From positions 1-64,000 of the forward strand of contig JACKFE010000003.1 in NCBI GenBank assembly GCA_020632635.1: DNA of 64,000 nucleotides, given 5' to 3'. The notes below the pieces were generated by a model that worked only from the letters and a program-made list of their open reading frames with translations, was not told where the DNA came from and searched no databases. The translations under genes were made by a program, and so were the position numbers. Each line of letters opens with the position of its first letter. Position 1 is the first letter of the stretch. This document shows positions 8,404-17,454 of the stretch, piece by piece. The stretch comes from Nitrospiraceae bacterium (GTDB lineage Bacteria > Nitrospirota > Nitrospiria > Nitrospirales > UBA8639).

Positions 8404-9138
8404 ATGGAGACCATGAAGTACCTCGTCAAACAAATGTGCCTTGTCCTGTTGTTGTTGGGCACTCTGTTGATGCTGTGGGAAATCCCCCATTACCAACAAA
8501 ATGCGATGTCACACAGTGAGCTTGTGCCCATAATTGGCAACAAGCTCCCTTCCTACGAAATTCAAACTTTTTTACGTCATATTGAGACCCGCTTGCCTTA
8601 CTACCGTGAGGAGTTCGAGCAGGCTGAAAAATCCACCGGCGTGCCGTGGACACTTTTGGCTTCCGTGGCCTACCAGGAGTCTAAATGGAATCGCCATGCG
8701 GTGAGCCCGACCGGCGTCCGTGGATTAATGATGTTGACCCGCTCTACCGCCAGTGACCTGGGTATTCAAAATCGGTTGGATCCCGCCAAAAGCATTTCCG
8801 GCGGAGCCCGGTATCTTTCCTATTTACATAAACGGGTGCCTTCTGAAATCCGGATGCCGGACCGCATGTTTGTGGCCCTGGCTGCCTATAATGTCGGATT
8901 TGGGCACATGAAAGATGCCCGGTTGTTGGCGGAACAACTTGGGAAAGATTCAAGTAAATGGGAAGACCTGAAGGAAGTCTTGCCGTTACTCTCTAAGAAG
9001 GAATATTACCAAACCCTTCCTCACCGCTATGCTCGTGGCTGGGAACCGGTTCAATATGTCAAGCGGATTCGAGCCTATCGCAAAATTCTTCAACAAATTA
9101 TTGATCGAGAACCCAAGCCTTCGAAAGTCGAAGTCTAG
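8404..9138 (+). CDS. Membrane-anchored lytic transglycosylase (MltF-type SLT domain)
   Basis: A 244-residue protein with one N-terminal membrane segment (residues about 4-24, Leu-rich) and a C-terminal goose-lysozyme-like SLT domain. The catalytic Glu is in SVAYQESKWNRHA. GVRGLMMLT, GARYLSYL and ALAAYNVGFGHM are the usual domain motifs, as is the PQRYARGWEPVQYV-like tail. It cleaves peptidoglycan glycan strands. Unlike MltF it lacks the upstream solute-binding domain, so it is a short form. The start may be the ATG at 8404 or 8413. Confidence 0.87.
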   Translation: METMKYLVKQMCLVLLLLGTLLMLWEIPHYQQNAMSHSELVPIIGNKLPSYEIQTFLRHIETRLPYYREEFEQAEKSTGVPWTLLASVAYQESKWNRHAVSPTGVRGLMMLTRSTASDLGIQNRLDPAKSISGGARYLSYLHKRVPSEIRMPDRMFVALAAYNVGFGHMKDARLLAEQLGKDSSKWEDLKEVLPLLSKKEYYQTLPHRYARGWEPVQYVKRIRAYRKILQQIIDREPKPSKVEV

Positions 9139-9327
9139 AAGACTTGGCTTCACCTGGCATGGCCTCAAGAAGCTGTCATTAACTAGATTTCGTGGGCTGC
9201 ACTGTTGGGTTTCACAGATTCCCTCCAATTCTCATCTCTAACTTCCCCGGGTGGTTGTCTTGGTAGCATTCCCCTTCCGAGAATCATCGAAGTTCTGACT
9301 CTAGAATGACAATCAAACATTTTGAGT

Positions 9328-10320
9328 CTACCGGGACGCACGCTCCACGGAAATGGCTTTATCGTTGGGGAGCACAACTGCTTTGATTCGATCCCCAAAG
9401 CCAAACTTTTCTGAGATTTTCGTGTTCGGAGTGATTTCAATCCGAATTTCCCCTCGCTCTCCACGCACCACCAAAAAATCGCCATCTACCATAAGAATAT
9501 CGGCAATGATGATTTTTCCTTTTGATCCTGCCTGGGGAGGAGGAGCATCTTGAGGCTTAGTAGAATCTGTCGGAATTGGTGAGGTCTGCTGTGTGGTTCG
9601 CGGTACCGGAGTCGGCCCCTCTTCCACTCGAATGCTATTGGGTTCATTAGCGGATGCTCGTACAACAGAGAGGGCTTTATCATTAGGAGTGACTACCGCC
9701 TTGATCCGGTCACCAAATTTAAATTTTTCTTCTAGTATTGTGGCTGGCGTGACCTCAATCTGAATTTCCCCTCGTTCAGTTCGAACGATAAAGAAGCTCC
9801 CATCCACCATTAATAGGTCAGCAATAATGATTCGATTGTTGTGTCCGGACAAGGCAGCAGATGAAGGCGCTGGTGGAAGTGACGGTGCGGGTGGGGAGGG
9901 TTGCGAGGGGGAAGGCGCTGGGGCTATTTTTTGCGAAAAATCCGAGCTTTTCCCTTCTGGGCCGGAAGAAGGGCTGTGGCTGGTTATGCCAACCGATTCT
10001 CCTGCTTGAGCCCGGATAATAGAAATGGCTTCATCATTCGGCAAGAGAATGGCTTTAATTCGGTCTCCAAATTTGAACGTTTCGGAAATTTTGGTCTCCG
10101 ATGTGACTTCAATCCGAATTTCCCCACGCTCTCCTCGTACTACATAAAAATTTTCATCAATCATGAGGAGATCGGCAACGACCGTTCGGGTTGTGACTTT
10201 TTGAGGGACCTGGGGGGGCGGACCATCCCCGGCAAATACAAATACAGTTGATGAGATGATAAACATCATGGAGGAAAGGAGCAAAGAACACAGCCGGTTT
10301 CTAAACAGTGGACCAATCAT
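9328..10320 (-). CDS. Exported protein with three tandem beta-rich repeats
   Basis: A 330-residue protein with a signal peptide (residues about 1-30). Three copies of a unit of about 65 residues follow, each containing ADLLMVDG.F.VVR.ERGEIRIE and then FGDRIKAVVLPNDKAISV. The units are joined by Pro/Ser-rich linkers of 30-45 residues. The frame continues upstream through the tRNA, but the ATG at 10320 with GGAAAGGAG nearby and the signal peptide fixes the start. Function is not recognised. The unit looks like a small OB- or SH3-like barrel, and the linkers suggest a periplasmic or surface location. Confidence 0.8.
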   Translation of the reverse strand: MIGPLFRNRLCSLLLSSMMFIISSTVFVFAGDGPPPQVPQKVTTRTVVADLLMIDENFYVVRGERGEIRIEVTSETKISETFKFGDRIKAILLPNDEAISIIRAQAGESVGITSHSPSSGPEGKSSDFSQKIAPAPSPSQPSPPAPSLPPAPSSAALSGHNNRIIIADLLMVDGSFFIVRTERGEIQIEVTPATILEEKFKFGDRIKAVVTPNDKALSVVRASANEPNSIRVEEGPTPVPRTTQQTSPIPTDSTKPQDAPPPQAGSKGKIIIADILMVDGDFLVVRGERGEIRIEITPNTKISEKFGFGDRIKAVVLPNDKAISVERASR

Positions 10321-10427
10321 GGCAAGGGTCTCCTTTCCTGGCAGAGAAAATATCATTGGCCGTGATGAATTATATCCTTCTGAGAGTGCGTATTGAAGAC
10401 ATTGAAATAGGAGAAACGAGGGAGAAT

Positions 10428-10503
10428 TGGTGCCGAGGGACAGAATCGAACTGTCGACACCAGCCTTTTCAGGGCTGTGCTCTGCCAACTGAGCTACCTC
10501 GGC
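10428..10503 (-). tRNA. tRNA-Phe (GAA)
   Basis: The minus strand folds as a complete cloverleaf. The acceptor stem GCCGAGG pairs with CCTCGGC, the D-arm contains AGCTCAGTTGGCAGAGC, and the anticodon stem CAGCC/GGCTG encloses the loop CTGAAAA with anticodon GAA. The T-arm has GTTCGATTC. The CCA end is encoded (10428-10430), giving 76 bases in all. Confidence 0.97.
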
Positions 10504-10622
10504 ACGCTTGGCGGAAGAGAATACGACTACAAATAGAATAGGCTGAAGTGTGTACCAGGAATACTCGCTAAAAAGCAAGATGAGCATCTTCACACGGGAT
10601 AAATTTCGTATTTTTACCTTTC

Positions 10623-10652
10623 TTGACGGTTTTTATAATTGGAAGGTATTCT
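10623..10652 (+). promoter_or_regulatory. Possible promoter for proA
   Basis: TTGACG at 10623 and TATTCT at 10647 are spaced 18 bases apart and end about 65 bases before the proA ATG. This fits a sigma-70-type promoter but rests on sequence match alone. Confidence 0.35.
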
Positions 10653-10718
10653 CCGAAATTGAATTTTCTCATGACACAATGTTCTCTCACCGCTTTTTGA
10701 GTAAGGAAACTCTTCCTC

Positions 10719-12026
10719 ATGGAAAACGATATTCAAGAAACTCTTGAGGTTACAGAAGAATCGCCGGAATTAACCACGGAAGAATACCTTGAACAGCTTC
10801 TGATCAAGGCTCGGTCAGCGGTTCGGCCACTTAGCAGTTTGCTGACCATGAAAAAAAACGCCGCATTGGAAGCCATGGCTGAGGGATTGCTAGAGGGAGA
10901 GGAGCGCCTTCTCGAGGCCAATGCCAAAGACTTAGAGGTTTTTGAAGGGGATCCCAGTCGAGCCGCCATGGCTGATCGACTTCGGTTAACCTCGGCCCGC
11001 ATTGCTGATATGGCCAAACAGCTTCGAGAAATCGCCCAACTTCGTGATCCCGTGGGGTCATCCATGGGAATCTGGCAGCGGCCCAACGGAATGAAAGTCG
11101 GGCGGATACGTGTGCCTATTGGGGTCATTGGCATTATTTATGAATCCCGTCCCAATGTCACCGCCGATGCCGCTGCATTATGCCTCAAATCTGGAAATGT
11201 CTGTGTATTGCGGGGCGGTTCAGAAGCCATTCATTCCAACACTGCCATCGCTGAAATCCTCGGAGAAGCCGCGCAAAAAGCCGGTATTCCAGAGGGTGCC
11301 ATCACTTTTATTGATCGGCCAGAACGTGAGGTTGTTTTGGCCTTGCTGAAAAGTGACCGGTATGTCGACGTGATTATTCCCCGTGGGGGAGATGCCTTAA
11401 TGAAAACTGTGACCCAGCATGCCACAATCCCCGTGATCAAACATGATAAAGGGGTTTGTCACATGTATGTGGATAGTGATGTCGATCTGGAGATGGCCCA
11501 GCGCCTCAGTGTCAATGCCAAAGTTCAGCGGTGTTCTACCTGCAATGCTTTGGAAACCCTGCTGGTTCATGAAAAAATTGCCAAAAAGTTGTTGGTGCCA
11601 CTTGGCAAGGCATTACAGGAAAACGGAGTGGAAGTGCGGGGTTGTCCTAAAACTTGTCAGATCATTCCTCATGCCAACGCAGCCCAAGAAGACGACTTTG
11701 GACAGGAGTTTCTGTCTTTGACGCTTGCCATTAAGGTGGTGAAGGATATGGATGAGGCTATGGACCATATTGATCACTATGGATCACGGCACACTGAATC
11801 GATTGTAACCAATGATTACGATCGAGCCATGCGGTTTTTACGAGAAGTGGACTCCAGTGCGGTTATGGTGAATGCCTCCACCCGATTGAATGACGGATAC
11901 GAATTCGGCTTGGGGGCGGAAATCGGCATCAGTACCACCAGGATTCATGCCAGAGGCCCCATGGGTTTGGAAGACCTGACGTGTTCAAAGTTTGTGGTTT
12001 ATGGCACTGGCCAAATTCGAGAGTAA
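10719..12026 (+). CDS. proA: Glutamate-5-semialdehyde dehydrogenase (gamma-glutamyl phosphate reductase)
   Basis: A 435-residue cytoplasmic enzyme that reduces gamma-glutamyl phosphate to glutamate semialdehyde with NADPH in proline synthesis. Family blocks are clear: PIGVIGIIYESRPNVT, LKSGNVCVLRGGSEA, IPRGGDALM, the catalytic Cys in KVQRCSTCNALET, and FGLGAEIGISTTRIHARGPMGLE near the end. About 20 N-terminal residues are extra and acidic compared with the usual length of about 417. proB is not in the window, while proC is 3 kb upstream. Confidence 0.95.
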   Translation: MENDIQETLEVTEESPELTTEEYLEQLLIKARSAVRPLSSLLTMKKNAALEAMAEGLLEGEERLLEANAKDLEVFEGDPSRAAMADRLRLTSARIADMAKQLREIAQLRDPVGSSMGIWQRPNGMKVGRIRVPIGVIGIIYESRPNVTADAAALCLKSGNVCVLRGGSEAIHSNTAIAEILGEAAQKAGIPEGAITFIDRPEREVVLALLKSDRYVDVIIPRGGDALMKTVTQHATIPVIKHDKGVCHMYVDSDVDLEMAQRLSVNAKVQRCSTCNALETLLVHEKIAKKLLVPLGKALQENGVEVRGCPKTCQIIPHANAAQEDDFGQEFLSLTLAIKVVKDMDEAMDHIDHYGSRHTESIVTNDYDRAMRFLREVDSSAVMVNASTRLNDGYEFGLGAEIGISTTRIHARGPMGLEDLTCSKFVVYGTGQIRE

Positions 12027-12124
12027 TCAAAATCAGCGTTTTTCTTGTCAATACGTTCATGCGCTCTACCCCATCATCACTGTGATTTCCGCTCACCCGG
12101 TGGTGGTTTGGCATCCCGGACAAT

Positions 12125-13891
12125 ATGGCTGCCTTTCTTGAACATCCCGACGCCGTTCGTTTTTCTGAAAATTTACAATATGTCTCGGACTGGAAATCCT
12201 CAGGCGGTCGTCTGATCGAACAGCCTTCCGGCCATCGCGTGTTCTATGGCCGACATGGCCGCCGCATTCTCCTGACCGATCCAGAAGGACACCCTTTACA
12301 TGAATGCCTTTGGAAAGAACGGGATAATGGAGAGGTGAAGCTGGTTGCGGCGAGATTATGGCTAGATTGGGGACAATGGGTGGGAATTAAACCGGAAGGG
12401 TTGGTCAATACCATTTCTCTGGATCTGTCACGAAAGCCTGGGTGGGAACGGTTAACGAGGGATGATCTGCGACAAATGGCCGCTCGATCCATGCAGACTG
12501 ACATGGATACCATCACATTTTTTTATCGGGATGAAGATTTGCTTCTGCACAAAGATGGGAAGGCTACGATTCGTCAAGTCAAAGACGCTTTTTATGTGTT
12601 GCCGCATGGAGTATTCGAAGAGGCTCGCTTTATGTCGTGCATGAGCCGAATGGAATGGGGACGGATCAATTATCTCCCAGTCGTCGAATTATTTTTATCT
12701 CTTCTTCCGGGAACGGGCAGTGCCACATTTGAACTCATTCGGGGACTGTACGATGATCAAAACCCGGATGGCGCTTGTCCCCTGTTCTATCGGGGAATTC
12801 CGGTCTATCCATCTGAAGCCGCCTTTCGATTATTCAGCCTGTTCTTTGCTCCCTCCCTTGCCACGAACGAATTGCCTTTGCCGGTGTTTTTGGATCCTCA
12901 ACGCTCACAAGAGGTGCGTTGGCTGCCTGCCTCAGATTATCCCGTTCGCTATGTGGATCAGGCACAACGATTATGCGTAACCATCAAGCAGCACACTATT
13001 CAAAAAGCCACGGTCTGGGATGATCCTTCAGGATTAGCCTATTCACGAGTCAGCGAAGCCGGAAGACCGGTCTCTGATAACCGGGGAGTGTATTCAGCGG
13101 ATCAGCGATTAATTATATCTGACGGGCCATCGAGGCGGGAATTCATTGCTCAAGCTCCATGGCAACTCTCCGAATCAAGGGCGTTAGAGAACTATGAACC
13201 CTTTCCTTCAACCTGGCGTGATTGTTTTCCCAAGGGGGCACCTTCCCTACAACCTGCTCACGCCTTTGCTGCGGTTTTGTTATACCCGGATCGGCAAGAA
13301 CTGATCGGGGAAAAAGAAAGTCAGCCGTTCGTGTTTGATTTTCTGGATGATTTTTTTGAGGAACAGCCGGAGTTACGTGTGAGACGAGCGCATGCCAAAC
13401 GGGTTTTACTCGCCCATTGTGAAGCGGCCCTAGCTTCCTGCATCGAGTACCAGCATCCGCAACGCTATACGATTTGGTATGCTTGGCCGGAATTTGCCCA
13501 AAAATATGCTCAAGGGATTTGGAACCAACTGGCTCGCCGCGGACACCTGGCTTGGCTTTCTCATTTTCAATTTCTGCCATACGAAACGCGTGAGCTTGAG
13601 CCGAATGAGGAGAGGTTTGATTGGATCAATCTTTGGATACCTTTTGCGGACTATCCCGATCCTAGGCACCACGATCGATGGAGTACATGGGTCGCATCAC
13701 ATCTCACTCCTGGCAGCCTTGCCTGTATCGCTGGTCCATCAGTTTTGGGATCCATGCTTCAACAAAAAGGCCTGCAGGTGTTGCATGCGGAATCAGGGGC
13801 CGACTTGCCGACCTTTCGTATTCACCAAACCATTTTGCCCTATGGCTGGATCAATCCTGATCTGATCGTCTGGATCGTCCAAAAGGACTAA
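12125..13891 (+). CDS. Large conserved hypothetical protein
   Basis: A 588-residue soluble protein without signal peptide or membrane segments. It is rich in Trp, Pro and Arg. I see no nucleotide-binding or catalytic motif. The C-terminal third (YTIWYAWPEFAQKYAQG..., GSLACIAGPSVLGSML) has a loose alpha/beta pattern like a degenerate methyltransferase-type sheet, but no SAM motif. A coiled-coil gene follows after 15 bases, so the two are probably co-transcribed. Function unknown. Confidence 0.65.
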   Translation: MAAFLEHPDAVRFSENLQYVSDWKSSGGRLIEQPSGHRVFYGRHGRRILLTDPEGHPLHECLWKERDNGEVKLVAARLWLDWGQWVGIKPEGLVNTISLDLSRKPGWERLTRDDLRQMAARSMQTDMDTITFFYRDEDLLLHKDGKATIRQVKDAFYVLPHGVFEEARFMSCMSRMEWGRINYLPVVELFLSLLPGTGSATFELIRGLYDDQNPDGACPLFYRGIPVYPSEAAFRLFSLFFAPSLATNELPLPVFLDPQRSQEVRWLPASDYPVRYVDQAQRLCVTIKQHTIQKATVWDDPSGLAYSRVSEAGRPVSDNRGVYSADQRLIISDGPSRREFIAQAPWQLSESRALENYEPFPSTWRDCFPKGAPSLQPAHAFAAVLLYPDRQELIGEKESQPFVFDFLDDFFEEQPELRVRRAHAKRVLLAHCEAALASCIEYQHPQRYTIWYAWPEFAQKYAQGIWNQLARRGHLAWLSHFQFLPYETRELEPNEERFDWINLWIPFADYPDPRHHDRWSTWVASHLTPGSLACIAGPSVLGSMLQQKGLQVLHAESGADLPTFRIHQTILPYGWINPDLIVWIVQKD

Positions 13892-13906
13892 GAAAGGAGT
13901 CGAGGA

Positions 13907-14206
13907 ATGACGGAGCAAGAAAAGCAGTTAGTCGTCTTGGCACATGCCTTGGCTCATCAAGAAACGGAAATCCACTATCTTAAAGCCCTACTCATGGAAA
14001 AAATGAATATAAAGATTGAGGAATTCCAAGAAGAACAGGACGCTTTGTGGGAGAAAAGCAAACATTACCGTATCTATGCAATGATTCAGACGTTGCAGCA
14101 TCTTCAAGGCCAAGTCGCTGCTCTTCCTGAACAATTGGATTTAGAGATGTATCGGGATCATCTGCGTTGGCCCACTGAGCCGCCATCCGAATCATCTTCA
14201 AGCTGA
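13907..14206 (+). CDS. Small coiled-coil hypothetical protein
   Basis: A 99-residue, acidic, mostly helical protein (MTEQEKQLVVLAHALAHQET...). It has heptad-like Leu/Ile spacing over residues 5-75 and a Pro/Ser tail. AAAGGAG is well placed before the ATG, and the gene follows the 588-residue gene by 15 bases. No family is recognised. It may act as a partner of the upstream product. Confidence 0.6.
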   Translation: MTEQEKQLVVLAHALAHQETEIHYLKALLMEKMNIKIEEFQEEQDALWEKSKHYRIYAMIQTLQHLQGQVAALPEQLDLEMYRDHLRWPTEPPSESSSS

Positions 14207-14401
14207 AAATCCTACGAGCAATCGTTCTTTCGCCAAGAGGCCAAACGATCAGGAATTCACTACTCGTACAGACCACGCTTACCTCTGTCATACAGTAAAC
14301 CGTGAACGGCTCCTAAATCGCATTTTGATGTTGATCGTTCCTCAATAGGAAAAGTGGACAGTCTTTTGATGGCAGCCCTACATTCTTCTGTTTCATTCCT
14401 C

Positions 14402-14430
14402 TTGACACCAACTTGGATCGCGAATAGGAT
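14402..14430 (+). promoter_or_regulatory. Promoter of the pyr operon
   Basis: A perfect -35 box TTGACA (14402-14407) and a -10 box TAGGAT (14425-14430) are separated by 17 bases. Transcription would start near 14437, giving a leader of about 130 bases that contains the PyrR-binding sequence and terminator. Confidence 0.7.
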
Positions 14431-14436
14431 TGGGAA

Positions 14437-14547
14437 ACCTTTAAGACCCATCCAGAGAGGTGGGTAAGGAGCAAGAAACGTATGAAGGGGCCATGGCCGG
14501 CCTGACACATTTACCCTTCTCAGAAATGTCTGGGGAGGGTTTTTTTT
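14437..14547 (+). promoter_or_regulatory. PyrR-dependent attenuator leader
   Basis: The leader contains TCCAGAGAGG (14451-14460), the core of the PyrR-binding loop known from Bacillus pyr leaders (consensus UCCAGAGAGGY). It is enclosed by ACCCA/TGGGT, which can pair. An intrinsic terminator follows at 14514-14547, and the next gene is pyrR itself. By analogy, PyrR with UMP bound holds the anti-antiterminator so that the terminator forms; low UMP permits read-through. The exact alternative pairing was not computed. Confidence 0.8.
14514..14547 (+). terminator. Intrinsic terminator of the pyr leader
   Basis: CCCTTCTCAGA (14514-14524) pairs with TCTGGGGAGGG (14529-14539) over 11 positions, including G-T pairs. 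The loop is AATG and eight T residues follow. It ends 20 bases before the pyrR ATG, as expected for an attenuator. Confidence 0.85.
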
Positions 14548-14567
14548 GACATTCAGCCACGAAGACT

Positions 14568-15134
14568 ATGCCAAATCGATCACTTTCTTCTTCTCAAGCG
14601 CCTTCCGAACGGATCCTGATGGATGCTCAGGAAATGAACCGGACCTTGACGCGCATTAGCCACGAAATATTAGAACGGAATAAGGGGCTGGGACATCTGG
14701 CTTTGGTGGGGATCCGAACGGGAGGCGAATTTTTGGCTCAACGTATTGGCGCATTGATTGGCCAAATTGAGCATGCCGAGGTTCCCATTGGCGAATTGGA
14801 CATTACCCTCTACCGGGATGACTTGTCTTTACGAATTGATCAACCTGAAATCCGAAAAACCACTATTTCATTTAATATTACGGACATGAAAATTGTGTTA
14901 GTGGATGACGTATTGTTTACCGGTCGTACCATTCGGGCCGCCATGGACGGGTTGATGGATCTGGGTAGGCCGGAAGAAGTGCAATTGGCGGTGTTGGTCG
15001 ATCGTGGACATCGGCAATTACCCATCAGGGCCAACTATGTCGGGAAAAGTCTCCCAACTGCCAAGGAAGAAAAGGTTCGGGTATTTTTCAAAGAATTAGG
15101 AGAGGTAGATCGGGTTTCCATCGTTCCGGCCTAA
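14568..15134 (+). CDS. pyrR: Bifunctional pyr operon regulator / uracil phosphoribosyltransferase
   Basis: A 188-residue type I phosphoribosyltransferase-fold protein. The PRPP-binding loop IVLVDDVLFTGRT lies at residues 109-121, and ALVGIRTGGEFLAQRI at 45-60 matches the PyrR family. It binds the leader RNA just upstream in response to UMP and may have weak uracil phosphoribosyltransferase activity. It is the first gene of the pyr operon, with pyrB starting 16 bases after its stop. The genomic position and the RNA site support the regulatory role. Confidence 0.94.
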   Translation: MPNRSLSSSQAPSERILMDAQEMNRTLTRISHEILERNKGLGHLALVGIRTGGEFLAQRIGALIGQIEHAEVPIGELDITLYRDDLSLRIDQPEIRKTTISFNITDMKIVLVDDVLFTGRTIRAAMDGLMDLGRPEEVQLAVLVDRGHRQLPIRANYVGKSLPTAKEEKVRVFFKELGEVDRVSIVPA

Positions 15135-15150
15135 TGTAGGACTTTCTTGT

Positions 15151-16092
15151 ATGGGGTTGAACCGAAAAGATCTGCTGACCATCGCGTCCCTCTCCGCCGA
15201 TGAAATCCATTTAATTCTGACCACTGCGGAGTCCCTGAAAGAGGTTGGCGGACGGGATATCAAGAAAGTACCGGCTCTGCGTGGAAAAACGGTAGTGAAT
15301 TTATTCTTCGAACCCAGTACACGAACTCGCACGTCGTTTGAATTGGCCGCAAAACGATTGAGTGCTGATGTCATTAATTTTTCTCCGTCAACCAGCAGCG
15401 TGGTCAAAGGGGAAACCTTGATCGATACGGCCAGGAATATTGAATCCATGCAGGCCGATATTATCGTGCTTCGGCACTCCTCCCCCGGGGCGGCGGAAAA
15501 TTTAGCTGGAGCGGTTCGGTCCTCCGTTATTAATGCTGGTGATGGCTGGCACGAGCACCCCACGCAGGCTTTGTTGGATCTGTTTACCCTTAAGGAAAAA
15601 AAAGGGCAAATTGAAGGGCTGACGGTAGTGATTGTGGGGGATATTGCCCATAGCCGAGTGGCTCGGTCCAATATGCTAGCCTTAACCAAGTTGGGCGCTC
15701 ATGTCCGGGTCGTTGCTCCCCCGACTATGCTGCCTCTGTGCATTGAACAATTTGGGGTCAGTGTCTATTACCAGTTTGAGGAAGCCTTGGTTGGGGCGGA
15801 TGCCATTATTATGTTGCGCCTGCAACGTGAACGGCTGGGACAAGCGTTACTGCCGAGTATTCGTGAATATGCCAAGCTGTATTGCTTGACTCCTGACCGG
15901 CTCAAGCTCGCCAAACCGGAAGCGATTGTCATGCATCCGGGTCCGTTAAACCGGGGAGTGGAAATTTCTCCTTCGGTGGCGGATAGTGACGCAGCGGTCA
16001 TTCTTAACCAGGTTTCGAACGGAGTATCGGTCCGTATGGCCTTGATGTATTTATTATCGGGATCTGTCCGATCCGATGGCGTCAATGAATAA
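15151..16092 (+). CDS. pyrB: Aspartate carbamoyltransferase catalytic chain
   Basis: A 313-residue enzyme that joins carbamoyl phosphate and aspartate, the committed step of UMP synthesis. The carbamoyl-phosphate site FEPSTRTRTSFE lies at residues 53-64, HPTQALLDLFT is in the middle, and VMHPGPLNRGVEI is near the C-terminus. No regulatory chain (pyrI) is nearby, consistent with control by PyrR attenuation. pyrC follows after 39 bases. Confidence 0.96.
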   Translation: MGLNRKDLLTIASLSADEIHLILTTAESLKEVGGRDIKKVPALRGKTVVNLFFEPSTRTRTSFELAAKRLSADVINFSPSTSSVVKGETLIDTARNIESMQADIIVLRHSSPGAAENLAGAVRSSVINAGDGWHEHPTQALLDLFTLKEKKGQIEGLTVVIVGDIAHSRVARSNMLALTKLGAHVRVVAPPTMLPLCIEQFGVSVYYQFEEALVGADAIIMLRLQRERLGQALLPSIREYAKLYCLTPDRLKLAKPEAIVMHPGPLNRGVEISPSVADSDAAVILNQVSNGVSVRMALMYLLSGSVRSDGVNE

Positions 16093-16131
16093 AGAATAAC
16101 ATACACCTTCCGGAATAAATAAAGGATTCAC

Positions 16132-17448
16132 ATGACTCGTCAACCAGGTCCCACACGCTTTGAAACAATCCTTATTCGAGGAGGAACCGTCATTGATCCT
16201 GGACATTTCAATGGTCCTGCGGATGTTCTTGTCCAAGAGGGAAAAATTATTGAAGTCGGACGTCCACTCCAAACCGTGCTAACCGAAAGTCAGGATGTCC
16301 GTACGATCGATGCCACGGGCTGGGTTATTGCCCCTGGGTTTGTGGATTTGCACTGTCATTTGCGGGAACCGGGATTTGAGTATAAGGAAACCATTCAGAC
16401 CGGCTCAGCATCCGCGGTTGCTGGGGGGTTTACGGCGATTTGCTGTATGCCCAATACTCAACCGGTCAACGACAACGAATCGGTTACGGAATTTATTCTG
16501 AACAAGGCGCGAGAAGCTGACACGGCCAGAGTATTTCCAATTGGAGCCATCACAAAAAAATCTATGGGTGAGGAGTTAGCCGAGATTGGGGAATTGGTCG
16601 GTGCCGGATGCGTCGCGATTTCGGATGATGGTCGCCCGGTCATGAATAGCCTTGTGATGCGCCGTGCCATGGAATATGCCAAGGCTTTCGGGGTGCCCGT
16701 TGTGGATCACTGCGAGGACTTACACTTGTCCTGTGGCGGCAGTATGAATGAGGGGATTGTGTCGACCGAGCTGGGGATTCCCGGAATTCCCCATGCCTCC
16801 GAGGAAGTGATGGTGGCCCGTAATTTATCTCTGGCACATTTAACAGGCGTCCATGTTCATTTAGCGCATTTAAGCACTGCCCGGTCTGTGGAATTAGTAC
16901 GACAGGCCAAGAAACAGGGATTACCTGTGAGCGGGGAGGTTTGCCCCCATCATTTCTCCGTCACGGAGGAGGCTGTCAGAGGGTATAACTCCAATGCCAA
17001 GATGAACCCACCCTTGCGGACGGATTTGGATGTGCAGGCTCTGAAAGACGGGTTGAAAGACGGGACCATCGATGTCATTGCCACAGACCATGCCCCCCAT
17101 GCGGCTCAGGAAAAGCAATTAGAGTTCGACTCTGCACCCTTTGGAATCGTGGGGTTTGAAACAGCGCTTCCCTTAACGCTTCGTTTGGTTGAAGAGGGTG
17201 TGTTGTCCCTGGAGCAGGCCATTGATAAATTGGCAACAAGCCCGGCCAAATTATTTCAGTTGCCGGTTGGATCGCTTCGGATTGGCCAAGAGGCAGATGT
17301 CGTGATTTTTGATCCGAAGGAAGAATGGGTAATTGATCCGGTTCAATTTCGTTCCAAAAGCCGGAATACCCCATTCGGGGGTTGGAAGGTCAAAGGCCGC
17401 GTAAAGCATACCCTGGTCGGTGGACGGCTTGTGTATGAAGATCGGTAA
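16132..17448 (+). CDS. pyrC: Dihydroorotase
   Basis: A 438-residue zinc amidohydrolase closing carbamoyl aspartate to dihydroorotate. Metal-site motifs are intact: DLHCHLREPG at residues 72-81, the GEVCPHHF and HLAHLSTARS His residues, and ATDHAPHA near 317. The length and the HCHLREPG form fit the class I (Gram-positive-like) dihydroorotases that sit next to pyrB. The ATG at 16132 gives a normal N-terminus. Confidence 0.96.
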   Translation: MTRQPGPTRFETILIRGGTVIDPGHFNGPADVLVQEGKIIEVGRPLQTVLTESQDVRTIDATGWVIAPGFVDLHCHLREPGFEYKETIQTGSASAVAGGFTAICCMPNTQPVNDNESVTEFILNKAREADTARVFPIGAITKKSMGEELAEIGELVGAGCVAISDDGRPVMNSLVMRRAMEYAKAFGVPVVDHCEDLHLSCGGSMNEGIVSTELGIPGIPHASEEVMVARNLSLAHLTGVHVHLAHLSTARSVELVRQAKKQGLPVSGEVCPHHFSVTEEAVRGYNSNAKMNPPLRTDLDVQALKDGLKDGTIDVIATDHAPHAAQEKQLEFDSAPFGIVGFETALPLTLRLVEEGVLSLEQAIDKLATSPAKLFQLPVGSLRIGQEADVVIFDPKEEWVIDPVQFRSKSRNTPFGGWKVKGRVKHTLVGGRLVYEDR

Positions 17449-17454
17449 TTCAGC

